Shown here: positions 57,045 to 64,000 of the stretch, piece after piece
Layout: every line of letters starts with the position of its first letter
How positions within the stretch are numbered: position 1 is the stretch's first letter
Assembly: GCF_000633515.1 (NCBI RefSeq)
Contig: NZ_AYMP01000014.1
Location: 186,001-250,000 of the forward strand
DNA: 64,000 bases
Direction: 5' to 3'
Source of the DNA: Morganella morganii H1r
GTDB taxonomy: Bacteria > Pseudomonadota > Gammaproteobacteria > Enterobacterales > Enterobacteriaceae
The notes under the pieces: generated by a model
What the model was told of the DNA's origin: nothing
The model's input: the letters and a program-made list of their open reading frames with translations, nothing else
Databases searched by the model: none
Position numbers and translations under genes: made by a program

Positions 57045-57479
57045 TCAGCGGACAACCAGAACCGAGGTATGGGCGTAACGCACAACTGCTGCAGCGTTGG
57101 AGCCGAGCAGATAGGTGGACATATCCGGGCGGCGTGAGCTGATAACAATCAGGTCGCTTTCCAGCGTATCGGCCAGTTTCAGGATCTGATCTTTCGGTGA
57201 GCCGGAAACCACGTGCAGTTCAAACTGCTCTGCAGGCAGATTAAAATCACTGACCATCTTCGCCAGTTGTTCTTTGGCGCTGTCCAGGATCTCATCTTTT
57301 TCCGGCAGGGTTGCGGCATAGGCAATACCGAAAGAGGCAAAGTGAGAGAATGACGGGATCACCGCGATAAAGTGAATTTTGGCATTTTCAAATTTGGCTA
57401 ATGTCTGAATCGTCGGGATCACCTCGCGGGTCAGCCCGGTTTCGGAAATATCGATTGGAACTATAATCGTTTTATACAT
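57045..57479 (-). CDS. uspF: Universal stress protein UspF
   Basis: Usp-domain protein of 144 residues, the same length as E. coli UspF. It has the TIIVPIDIS strand and the ATP-binding SSRRPDMSTYLLGSNAAAVVR. It is nearer to UspF than the paralogue at 23311-23748. ATG 57479 is chosen; the longer frame begins only two residues earlier and has no better ribosome site. Confidence 0.92.
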   Translation of the reverse strand: MYKTIIVPIDISETGLTREVIPTIQTLAKFENAKIHFIAVIPSFSHFASFGIAYAATLPEKDEILDSAKEQLAKMVSDFNLPAEQFELHVVSGSPKDQILKLADTLESDLIVISSRRPDMSTYLLGSNAAAVVRYAHTSVLVVR

Positions 57480-57611
57480 ACACACCTCGCAATCTGAAAG
57501 CCGGCAAATAAGTTATCAGTCATAGTAACCTGCGTAATAAGCACTATACGTGAAAACGATCAAAATTCACAAATAAACCCCTTAACGGGGCTTAATTGTG
57601 TGATGTGGTGA

Positions 57612-57959
57612 CTAACTGAAAATAAAACGATCGGATTTATCATCCAGAATCTGTTTCAGCAGTGCACTGAGTGTACCGGCCGGGGTGTCGGGATCCGGCT
57701 GCCATTTGTTGTTATCCACATAAAAAAGCTGCCAGTTATCATCAGCTTCTGACCAGGTCAGTCTGGCGATATGTTTTTCAATGGTTTGCGGGGTGCCGCA
57801 CGGGCAGACGAGTTGTTTCTGATAAATCAGTATGTTGTTATTGTCCGTGCGGTACTGAACATCAAACTCATCGGGGATATGACCATTCGGATACAGGCGC
57901 TCAGTGAACAGGCGCATGTTCTGCTTTATTTGCTGTGTCTGAACTGAATTAAATTCCAT
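57612..57959 (-). CDS. DUF3024-like protein
   Basis: Protein of 115 residues with the pattern EFDVQYRTDNNNILIYQ, then IARLTWSEADDNWQLFYVDN and KWQPDP, resembling DUF3024. Family function unknown. Cytoplasmic, single-gene unit. The family call is from memory. Confidence 0.65.
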   Translation of the reverse strand: MEFNSVQTQQIKQNMRLFTERLYPNGHIPDEFDVQYRTDNNNILIYQKQLVCPCGTPQTIEKHIARLTWSEADDNWQLFYVDNNKWQPDPDTPAGTLSALLKQILDDKSDRFIFS

Positions 57960-58189
57960 AGCATTACCATTTTGTGACGAACGAAAATGAAAACTTCCCG
58001 TTTATCCCGCCTGTGGTTCCGGCGGCTCCGGCCGTATCAGGCAGCACGTTATCTGCGTAAATTGCGGACTGTCACGGGAGATCATGTTAGCGCATTTCAC
58101 TGAGGTGAGAAATACTTTTCCGGTGATTTCCGGACAACGGGGAAGGGGTAATACAATAAAATTAATCAATCAAAGGAAAACGGGCGAAA

Positions 58190-58217
58190 AAAAACGGTTT
58201 CCGCAGAAACCGTTTTT
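58190..58217 (-). terminator. Terminator of ptsHI-crr
   Basis: AAACGGTTT/AAACCGTTT stem with flanking A and T runs on both sides, 28 bp after crr. It can work in both directions. Confidence 0.85.
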
Positions 58218-58244
58218 CAGTGTACAGACTGTGGTGTAACGCTG

Positions 58245-58754
58245 TTATTTTTTGATTTTGATGACAACCGTTTCGCCGACAGTGACCGGGCCGGTCATTT
58301 TAGTCATCTCTTTGATTTCATCCATATTAGAGATAACCACCGGGGTCAGGGTGGATTTGGCTTTCTCTTCGAGAAGCGCCAGATCGAATTCAAGAACCAG
58401 GTCGCCTTTTTGTACGCGCTGGCCTTCTTCCGCAATACGTTTGAAGCCTTCACCTTTCAGTTCGACAGTGTCGATCCCGAAGTGAACAAACAGTTCAATC
58501 CCGCTGTCCGATTCAATGGAAAACGCGTGATTAGTTTCAAAAATTTTACCGATTGTACCGTCAACAGGGGCAACGATTTTATTCCCTGCCGGTTTGATGG
58601 CAATACCATCGCCGACAATTTTCTCTGCGAAAACAACGTCAGGCACATCTTCGATATTCACAATCTCACCAGACAGCGGTGCCACGATGTCAATCGTGCC
58701 GCTGTCTTTTTTATCATCCGAAACCAGCGACTTCAGTTTGTCAAACAGACCCAT
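58245..58754 (-). CDS. crr: PTS glucose-specific enzyme IIA
   Basis: Protein of 169 residues, same length as E. coli EIIA-Glc. The phospho-accepting His91 lies in [11 protein letters not shown] and His76 in FETNHAFS. It takes phosphate from HPr, passes it to glucose EIIBC, and controls adenylate cyclase and inducer exclusion. It ends the ptsH-ptsI-crr operon, 49 bp after ptsI. Confidence 0.97.
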   Translation of the reverse strand: MGLFDKLKSLVSDDKKDSGTIDIVAPLSGEIVNIEDVPDVVFAEKIVGDGIAIKPAGNKIVAPVDGTIGKIFETNHAFSIESDSGIELFVHFGIDTVELKGEGFKRIAEEGQRVQKGDLVLEFDLALLEEKAKSTLTPVVISNMDEIKEMTKMTGPVTVGETVVIKIKK

Positions 58755-58803
58755 GAATACTCTCCTAAATGTTGATACGGGACCGGGCGTGAATTTGGCT
58801 TTC

Positions 58804-60528
58804 TCAGCACAGGGTTTTTTCTTTGGTGAAGGTTTCCACCAGTGCCATCAGTTCTGTTGCTGTCGGCTGAGCGAGTGCCTGTTCAGCCAGTGCTTTCGCA
58901 TCTTCATAATGCGTATTGCGGATCAGTTTTTTGATACGCGGGATAGCAATAGAACTCATACTAAATTCATCTAAACCCATGCCCAGCAACAATAACGTTG
59001 CACGTTCATCACCCGCCAGCTCACCACACATTCCGGTCCATTTCCCTTCCGCGTGGGAAGCGTCAATGACTTGTTTGATAAGGTTCAGCACCGCAGGAGA
59101 CATCGGGTTGTAGAGATGGGAAATCAGCTCATTTCCGCGATCCACAGCCAGAGTATACTGCGTCAGGTCGTTGGTTCCAATACTGAAAAAATCGACTTCT
59201 TTTGCAATGTGACGTGCATTAATTGCTGCCGCCGGGGTTTCCACCATGATACCAACTTCAATAGTTTCATCAAAAGGTTTCTGTTCATCCCGCAGCTGCT
59301 GTTTCATTTCGTCCACTATCTTATTGAGTTCGCGGACTTCTTCGACGGAAATCACCATCGGGAACATGATGCGCAGCTTTCCGAAAACCGAGGCGCGTAA
59401 AATTGCGCGCAGCTGGGTATCGAGAATTTCACGGCGATCCAGACAGATACGGATGGCACGCCAGCCGAGGAACGGGTTTTCCTCTTTCGGCAGATTCATA
59501 TACGGCAGGTCTTTATCACCGCCGATGTCCATGGTGCGGACAATAATGGCTTCATCCGGCATCGCCTGAGCGACTTCTTTGTAAGCGCGGAATTGTTCTT
59601 CTTCCGTCGGCAGCGAGTCGCGATCCATAAACAGGAATTCGGTGCGGTATAAACCGACACCTTCCGCACCGTTGCGTTCCGCACCCGGCATATCGCGCAC
59701 GGTACCGATATTGGCACAGACTTCCACCTGATGACCGTCGAGGGTAATCGCAGGCAGGTCTTTAAGTTTTGCCAGTTCGGCTTTTTCCGCCAGATAGTCA
59801 TCGCGCACTTCTTTCATGCGCTCAATCTCTTCTTCTGACGGATTGAGATAAATGGTGTTGTTGACCGCATCCAGGATCAGGTAATCATCACTGCTGATAT
59901 TTTCAGTGGCATTCCCGGTACCGACCACGGCAGGGATTTCCAGCGAACGGGCCATGATGGAGGTGTGGGAGGTCCGGCCGCCGATATCGGTGATAAAACC
60001 CAGTACTTTTTTCAGGTTAAGCTGTGCGGTTTCGGACGGTGTCAGGTCTTTGGAGACCAGAATCACTTCATCAGCGATAGCGCTGAGGTCGATAATCGGC
60101 ATGCCGAGGATATTTTTCAGCAGACGGTTACCGATATCGCGGACATCTGCCGCGCGTTCTTTCAGATACTCATCATCAAGACCTTCCAGGGCGGTGGCCT
60201 GTTCTTCAATCACCTGGTTGACCGCGTAATCGGCGGTTTTTTTGCTTTTGATGATGTCAGTGATTTCGTTTTCAAGCTCCTCGTCTTCGAGCAGCATGAT
60301 ATGACCTTCAAAAATTTCGGCTTTTTCGGCACCGAGATTTTTTTCCGCAGTCTCTTTGATGGCATTCAGCTGTGCGGACGCTTTGGCGCGGCCTTCAGTG
60401 AAACGCCGGATTTCAGCATCAATCTGCTCAGCAGAAATCGACTTCTGGCTGATAATGATAGGTTCTTCTTTGAGTAACAACGCTTTACCAAAAGCGATAC
60501 CCGGTGAAACAGAGATTCCTGAAACCAT
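58804..60528 (-). CDS. ptsI: PTS enzyme I (PEP-protein phosphotransferase)
   Basis: Protein of 574 residues (E. coli 575). The active-site His is in [20 protein letters not shown] near residue 190; the PEP-binding barrel has [11 protein letters not shown] and [20 protein letters not shown]. It starts phosphotransfer from PEP to HPr. It lies between ptsH and crr. Confidence 0.98.
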   Translation of the reverse strand: MVSGISVSPGIAFGKALLLKEEPIIISQKSISAEQIDAEIRRFTEGRAKASAQLNAIKETAEKNLGAEKAEIFEGHIMLLEDEELENEITDIIKSKKTADYAVNQVIEEQATALEGLDDEYLKERAADVRDIGNRLLKNILGMPIIDLSAIADEVILVSKDLTPSETAQLNLKKVLGFITDIGGRTSHTSIMARSLEIPAVVGTGNATENISSDDYLILDAVNNTIYLNPSEEEIERMKEVRDDYLAEKAELAKLKDLPAITLDGHQVEVCANIGTVRDMPGAERNGAEGVGLYRTEFLFMDRDSLPTEEEQFRAYKEVAQAMPDEAIIVRTMDIGGDKDLPYMNLPKEENPFLGWRAIRICLDRREILDTQLRAILRASVFGKLRIMFPMVISVEEVRELNKIVDEMKQQLRDEQKPFDETIEVGIMVETPAAAINARHIAKEVDFFSIGTNDLTQYTLAVDRGNELISHLYNPMSPAVLNLIKQVIDASHAEGKWTGMCGELAGDERATLLLLGMGLDEFSMSSIAIPRIKKLIRNTHYEDAKALAEQALAQPTATELMALVETFTKEKTLC

Positions 60529-60650
60529 AATAATACCTTTGAGTTTACTGGGGGACGTACAGCAGCGGGCTGCGTGAGCGTACCCGGAAACAGACTATCC
60601 CCGGCATGAAACGGCGACCGGGGATCCTGACAGGTGAGGGCGGAAGGAGA

Positions 60651-60908
60651 TTACTCCAGTTCACCCATCAGTTTGACGAGGTGCTCTACCGCTTTCTGCT
60701 CATCTTCACCTTCTGCGGCGATAGTCACCACGGTGCCCTGTGTCAGACCCAGAGTCTGTAACTTGAACAGGCTTTTGGCGCTGGCGCTTTTGCCGCCGGA
60801 AGTCAGGGTGATGTCAGAAGCGAAGGTTTTGGCTTCTTTGACAAACTGAGCCGCAGGACGGGTGTGCAGGCCGTTAGGAGCAGTAATGGTGACTTCTTGC
60901 TGATACAT
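60651..60908 (-). CDS. ptsH: Phosphocarrier protein HPr
   Basis: Protein of 85 residues with phospho-accepting His15 in [11 protein letters not shown] and the conserved Ser46 in [11 protein letters not shown]. It carries phosphate from EI to the EIIA proteins. First gene of the operon, 122 bp before ptsI. GAGG precedes the start. Confidence 0.98.
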   Translation of the reverse strand: MYQQEVTITAPNGLHTRPAAQFVKEAKTFASDITLTSGGKSASAKSLFKLQTLGLTQGTVVTIAAEGEDEQKAVEHLVKLMGELE

Positions 60909-61122
60909 AGCGTTACCTCATGTTTGAAATTTTTTATCGGCGGTTAATATTAAGACATATAACAGTAATCATAGCCGGAGCAAGTAAAATAGCACAACCC
61001 GAAGATTCGACATACGTATTTGGTGTCATTATTTTGAGCTGTGAAATAATTACATTTTTAATACTAAACAACCGCACAAAAATCACCCCGCAGAGTGTCA
61101 AACTTTGATCCGTTGCACAAAA
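60909..61122. other. Promoter region of ptsH
   Basis: AT-rich gap between ptsH and the cysK terminator. It must contain the pts promoter. Short open frames here lack support. Confidence 0.4.
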
Positions 61123-61145
61123 AAAGCACCCTTTGCGGGTGCTTT
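61118..61145 (-). terminator. Terminator of cysK
   Basis: AAAGCACCC/GGGTGCTTT with a five-base loop and a T-run on the minus strand, 40 bp after cysK. Intrinsic terminator. Confidence 0.9.
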
Positions 61146-61184
61146 CGAGGTCAGGCAGGGCGGGGACTGAATCCGTTCAGTTGA

Positions 61185-62141
61185 TCAGTTTTCGCTGATA
61201 TCGGCGAACAGTGCCGTACTCAGGTAACGTTCACCGGAAGACGGCAGGATCACCACGATATTTTTACCCTTGAATTTATCTTCTTTCGCGAGACGTTCCG
61301 CAGCAATGACCGCTGCACCGGATGAAATACCGGCCAGAATACCTTCGCGCTCCATCAGTTTCCGGGCGGTGGCGAAAGCATCTTCGTTGCTGACCAGCTC
61401 GACGCGGTCAATCAGGCTCAGATCCAGGTTGCCGGGGATAAAACCGGCGCCGATACCCTGAATTTTGTGCGGGCCGGGTTTGATCTCTTCCCCGGCCAGC
61501 GCCTGGGTGATCACCGGGGAGCCTTCCGGCTCGACAGCCACGATAGTGACGTCTTTTTTCCCTTTGATATTTTTCAGGTAACGGGCGATACCGGTAATGG
61601 TACCGCCGGTGCCGACACCGGCAACCACGACATCCACATTGCCGTCAGTGTCTTCCCAGATTTCCGGGCCGGTGGTTTTTTCGTGGATCGCCGGGTTGGC
61701 AGGGTTGCTGAATTGTTGTAATACAATATAACGGGACGGATCAGACGCGCTGATTTCATCAGCTTTTTCAATCGCGCCTTTCATGCCTTTAGCACCCTCG
61801 GTCAGTACCAGGTTGGCACCCAGGGCTTTGAGCAGTTTACGGCGTTCGATACTCATGGTATCCGGCATGGTCAGGGTGAGTTTGTAACCACGGGCGGCAG
61901 CAACATACGCCAGTGCAATCCCGGTGTTACCGCTGGTCGGTTCCACCAGTTCCACACCCGGTTTCAGGATGCCGCGCTTTTCCGCATCCCAGATCATATT
62001 GGCACCGATACGGCATTTGACGCTGAAACTCGGGTTGCGGGATTCCACTTTTGCCAGGATATTGCCGTGACCAAAATGTTTGAGGCGCACCAGCGGTGTG
62101 TGACCAATGGTTAGCGAGTTATCTTCATATATCTTACTCAT
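61185..62141 (-). CDS. cysK: Cysteine synthase A (O-acetylserine sulfhydrylase)
   Basis: PLP enzyme of 318 residues (E. coli 323), joining O-acetylserine and sulfide into cysteine. The PLP lysine lies in [14 protein letters not shown]; the substrate loop is [31 protein letters not shown] binds the PLP phosphate. The ATG is preceded by AAGG. Neighbouring cysZ (sulfate uptake) is upstream on the same strand, as in E. coli. Confidence 0.97.
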   Translation of the reverse strand: MSKIYEDNSLTIGHTPLVRLKHFGHGNILAKVESRNPSFSVKCRIGANMIWDAEKRGILKPGVELVEPTSGNTGIALAYVAAARGYKLTLTMPDTMSIERRKLLKALGANLVLTEGAKGMKGAIEKADEISASDPSRYIVLQQFSNPANPAIHEKTTGPEIWEDTDGNVDVVVAGVGTGGTITGIARYLKNIKGKKDVTIVAVEPEGSPVITQALAGEEIKPGPHKIQGIGAGFIPGNLDLSLIDRVELVSNEDAFATARKLMEREGILAGISSGAAVIAAERLAKEDKFKGKNIVVILPSSGERYLSTALFADISEN

Positions 62142-62330
62142 CGGTTTTCCTTATAGGGTTATTCATAATCGGACTAAATATAAAACCACATTACCCGCTG
62201 ACCGGCGGAAAGGAAATACATAATCGGCATATCCTTATAACCGGACAGACGATCCATAGCGAAAAGGTATAAGGCGCAGGAAAACAGCAGGGCGGAGTGA
62301 TAACCGCCCTGCACGGAAGGGAGCGGCGGA

Positions 62331-63083
62331 TCAGTCGCGGACAAACTGTGCGCGGTAGCGATCCACCCACAGCGCGGTGGCACCGCAGACTGCCGCAGGC
62401 ATAATGAACAGGTTCACAAACGGGATCATGGTCAGCACACTGACCAGCGAACCGAACTGGAGATTGGTCATATTATCGCGGCGCAGGGTGTTTTTCATTT
62501 CCGGAAAACTGACCTTGTGATTATCAAACGGGAAATCCCCGTACTGCACAGACATCATCCAGGCACCGAAAATAAACCAGAGCACCGGCGCGAGTGTCTG
62601 CCCGATCCCCGGAATAAAAAACAGGATCAGCAGAATAACGGCACGCGGGATGTAATAGAGCAGCTTAACCATCTCCCGTTTCAGAATACGCGGGATATCT
62701 TTTATCAGATCTGCCCAGCCCTGATCCGGCGCGGGACGCCCGGTGAGTTCCGCTTCCAGTTTTTCTGACAGCCAGCCGTTAAACGGTGAGGCAATAATAT
62801 TGGCGAGCGTGCTGAAAAAATAGGTGAAGATCAGCAGCACGGAGATAACCGCCACCGGCCAGATAAAATAATCCAGCCATTGCAGCCAGCCCGGTACTTT
62901 GTCCATCAGCCAGGCTATCCACCCGCTGAACTGACTGAACAACCACCAGAGCGCACCGCCCATCACCACGATATTGGCCAGCAGCGGCAGAATCACGAAG
63001 GCCCGGAGACCCGGACGCATCATCAGCCGCCATCCTTGTGCAACATATGAAAAACCGCTGAGCGGCCTGACAGGATTTGTCAT
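62331..63083 (-). CDS. cysZ: Sulfate transporter CysZ
   Basis: Inner-membrane sulfate channel of 250 residues (E. coli 253) with four long helices; segments [38 protein letters not shown] and [20 protein letters not shown] are characteristic. It supplies sulfate for cysteine synthesis next to cysK. Divergent from zipA, as in E. coli. Confidence 0.95.
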   Translation of the reverse strand: MTNPVRPLSGFSYVAQGWRLMMRPGLRAFVILPLLANIVVMGGALWWLFSQFSGWIAWLMDKVPGWLQWLDYFIWPVAVISVLLIFTYFFSTLANIIASPFNGWLSEKLEAELTGRPAPDQGWADLIKDIPRILKREMVKLLYYIPRAVILLILFFIPGIGQTLAPVLWFIFGAWMMSVQYGDFPFDNHKVSFPEMKNTLRRDNMTNLQFGSLVSVLTMIPFVNLFIMPAAVCGATALWVDRYRAQFVRD

Positions 63084-63320
63084 ACTTCCTATTCACTCCT
63101 ATGATTGTAAAACGTTATACTATCAGACTGAACTATTGAATTGTTCGGTCACAAATGAAATGTCAGGATGAAAAATCAGTCAAAAAGAGCAATTCAATGA
63201 TCTTTATTGCAAGAAATACGTGCAGGGACTTGAACTTAACATCATTGACAAATACTCTTGTAATCAAACGATAGTATTTTGCCATGGTGGCCTTTAATTT
63301 AAACAACAGAGATAGCACTG

Positions 63321-64000
63321 ATGCAAGATTTGCGTCTGATATTAATCGTTGTGGGTGCGGTAGCAATCATCGCATTGTTACTCCACGGACTGTGGACGAG
63401 CCGTAAAGAGCGTTCTTCCCTGTTTCGCGCGCGCCCCATGAAGCGTCGAAAATACGAGTCACAGGACGAAGCTGCTGATGACATGTCAGAGGCGCACGGC
63501 GGTCGTCATTCTGCTGCATTACCGGACGATCCGGCTCCGCAGATCTCTCCGTATTCAGAAGCGCAGAATGAGCAGGATCCGTTATTATCTGCCGGCAGAA
63601 TGTATCCGGCACCGGAGCAGGAAGAACCGCCTGTGATACCGAAAGCGCAGAGCCCGCGCCGTCAGCCGGTAAAAGCCCCGGAAGCCGAGCCGCAAATCGG
63701 ATTATTTGATGCCCTTGAGCAGGAAGCCCCGGCACCACAGGCAGGGGTAACCCCGGCGCCGGAAGTGATGACAACTGCTGCCGTGATAACGGCGGCTGAA
63801 ACAGATACGCCTCATGAGGAACAACCGGCAGCTGAACCGGAGCCGGTTGCGGTGCAGGAAGATGCGCCGCACAGCAGTACAGAAAACAATGAACTGGTTC
63901 TGGCACTGTTTGTGTCTGCCCATCCGGGGCAGGTGATCGCGGGTGATATTCTGCGCACTGCTGTTGAACAGGCCGGGTTCCGCTTCGGGGCGATGAACAT
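63321..64000 (+). CDS. zipA: Cell division protein ZipA (5' part, truncated by window end)
   Basis: Start [20 protein letters not shown] is the single N-terminal membrane helix of Zip[19 protein letters not shown] follows, then a long Pro/Ala/Glu-rich linker (about 50-195) and the beginning of the C-terminal FtsZ-binding domain ([16 protein letters not shown], then [19 protein letters not shown]). It anchors FtsZ to the inner membrane. 226 complete codons are seen; the stop lies beyond 64000. Divergent from cysZ. Confidence 0.95.
   Translation, partial: MQDLRLILIVVGAVAIIALLLHGLWTSRKERSSLFRARPMKRRKYESQDEAADDMSEAHGGRHSAALPDDPAPQISPYSEAQNEQDPLLSAGRMYPAPEQEEPPVIPKAQSPRRQPVKAPEAEPQIGLFDALEQEAPAPQAGVTPAPEVMTTAAVITAAETDTPHEEQPAAEPEPVAVQEDAPHSSTENNELVLALFVSAHPGQVIAGDILRTAVEQAGFRFGAMN

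Noticed and set aside
57987-58103. 38-codon basic frame between the DUF3024 gene and crr
   Set aside because: Arg-rich and plausible in composition, but it lacks a convincing ribosome site; kept as unsupported.

Overview
The window looks like a chromosomal segment of a member of the Morganellaceae, most probably Morganella morganii. The support is the combination of an inducible ornithine decarboxylase operon (speFL-speF-potE), a tyrosine phenol-lyase gene with its tyrosine permease (tpl-tutB), a Proteus-type ccmA bactofilin, and otherwise ordinary enterobacterial housekeeping loci (galETKM, ptsHI-crr, cysK, cysZ, zipA). The species call is an inference from gene content; no marker such as 16S rRNA is present.

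Layout. 0-6.2 kb: thiosulfate uptake pair, then the ornithine decarboxylation system, which excretes putrescine and consumes acid, headed by an ornithine-sensing leader peptide too short for routine gene calling. 6.2-8.5 kb: a TetR regulator and an AT-rich islet with two secreted proteins. One is a pertussis toxin S1/PltA-like ADP-ribosyltransferase; the other is a small SubB/PltB-like B subunit. Together they form a putative AB5 toxin. 8.5-16 kb: small metabolic and regulatory genes (ArsR-ABM pair, LysR with two half-size DMT transporters, GST, YgiN-like monooxygenase opposite a cyclase), then an ExsA/LcrF-type AraC regulator upstream of two unrecognised genes. 16.5-25 kb: a ModABC-like transporter, bactofilin, ygbA, dinI with an SOS box, yecH, ydcH, ecotin, psiE, a uspF-like gene and a cation diffusion facilitator. 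25-27 kb: a DUF2778 (Tlde1-like) effector with an overlapping small membrane protein, enclosed by two 239-bp direct repeats that each carry the 3' end of ghrB. 27-30 kb: ghrB, a YbbY-like permease, a lipoprotein. 30-37.7 kb: the galactose region, with an EbgR-like repressor opposite galETKM, followed by a CsaA-like gene and galR. 37.8-41.3 kb: a Fur-type catecholate siderophore receptor and an IroE-like esterase separated by an array of palindromic repeats. 41.5-47.5 kb: an MFS carrier, two secreted proteins, deoD opposite a nupX-like gene, a secreted protein. 47.6-52 kb: tutB and tpl (minus strand) with about 1.3 kb of upstream regulatory DNA, then tRNA-Thr(CGT). 52-57.9 kb: a decayed stretch, sutR/ydcO-like pair, GNAT, hydrolase, uspF-like and DUF3024 genes. 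58.2-64 kb: crr-ptsI-ptsH, cysK, cysZ, and the 5' part of zipA, which runs off the end.

The most interesting material is accessory: (1) the AB5-type locus, whose A subunit contains no cysteine and carries ExE where pertussis toxin and PltA have QxE; (2) an orphan ExsA-like type III secretion regulator about 7 kb away, heading two genes I cannot identify; (3) the repeat-flanked effector/immunity module; (4) a 13-bp quasi-palindrome at three promoters around the gal locus, which probably defines the operator of the EbgR-like repressor; and (5) two families of hairpin repeats whose stems change in a compensatory way between copies.
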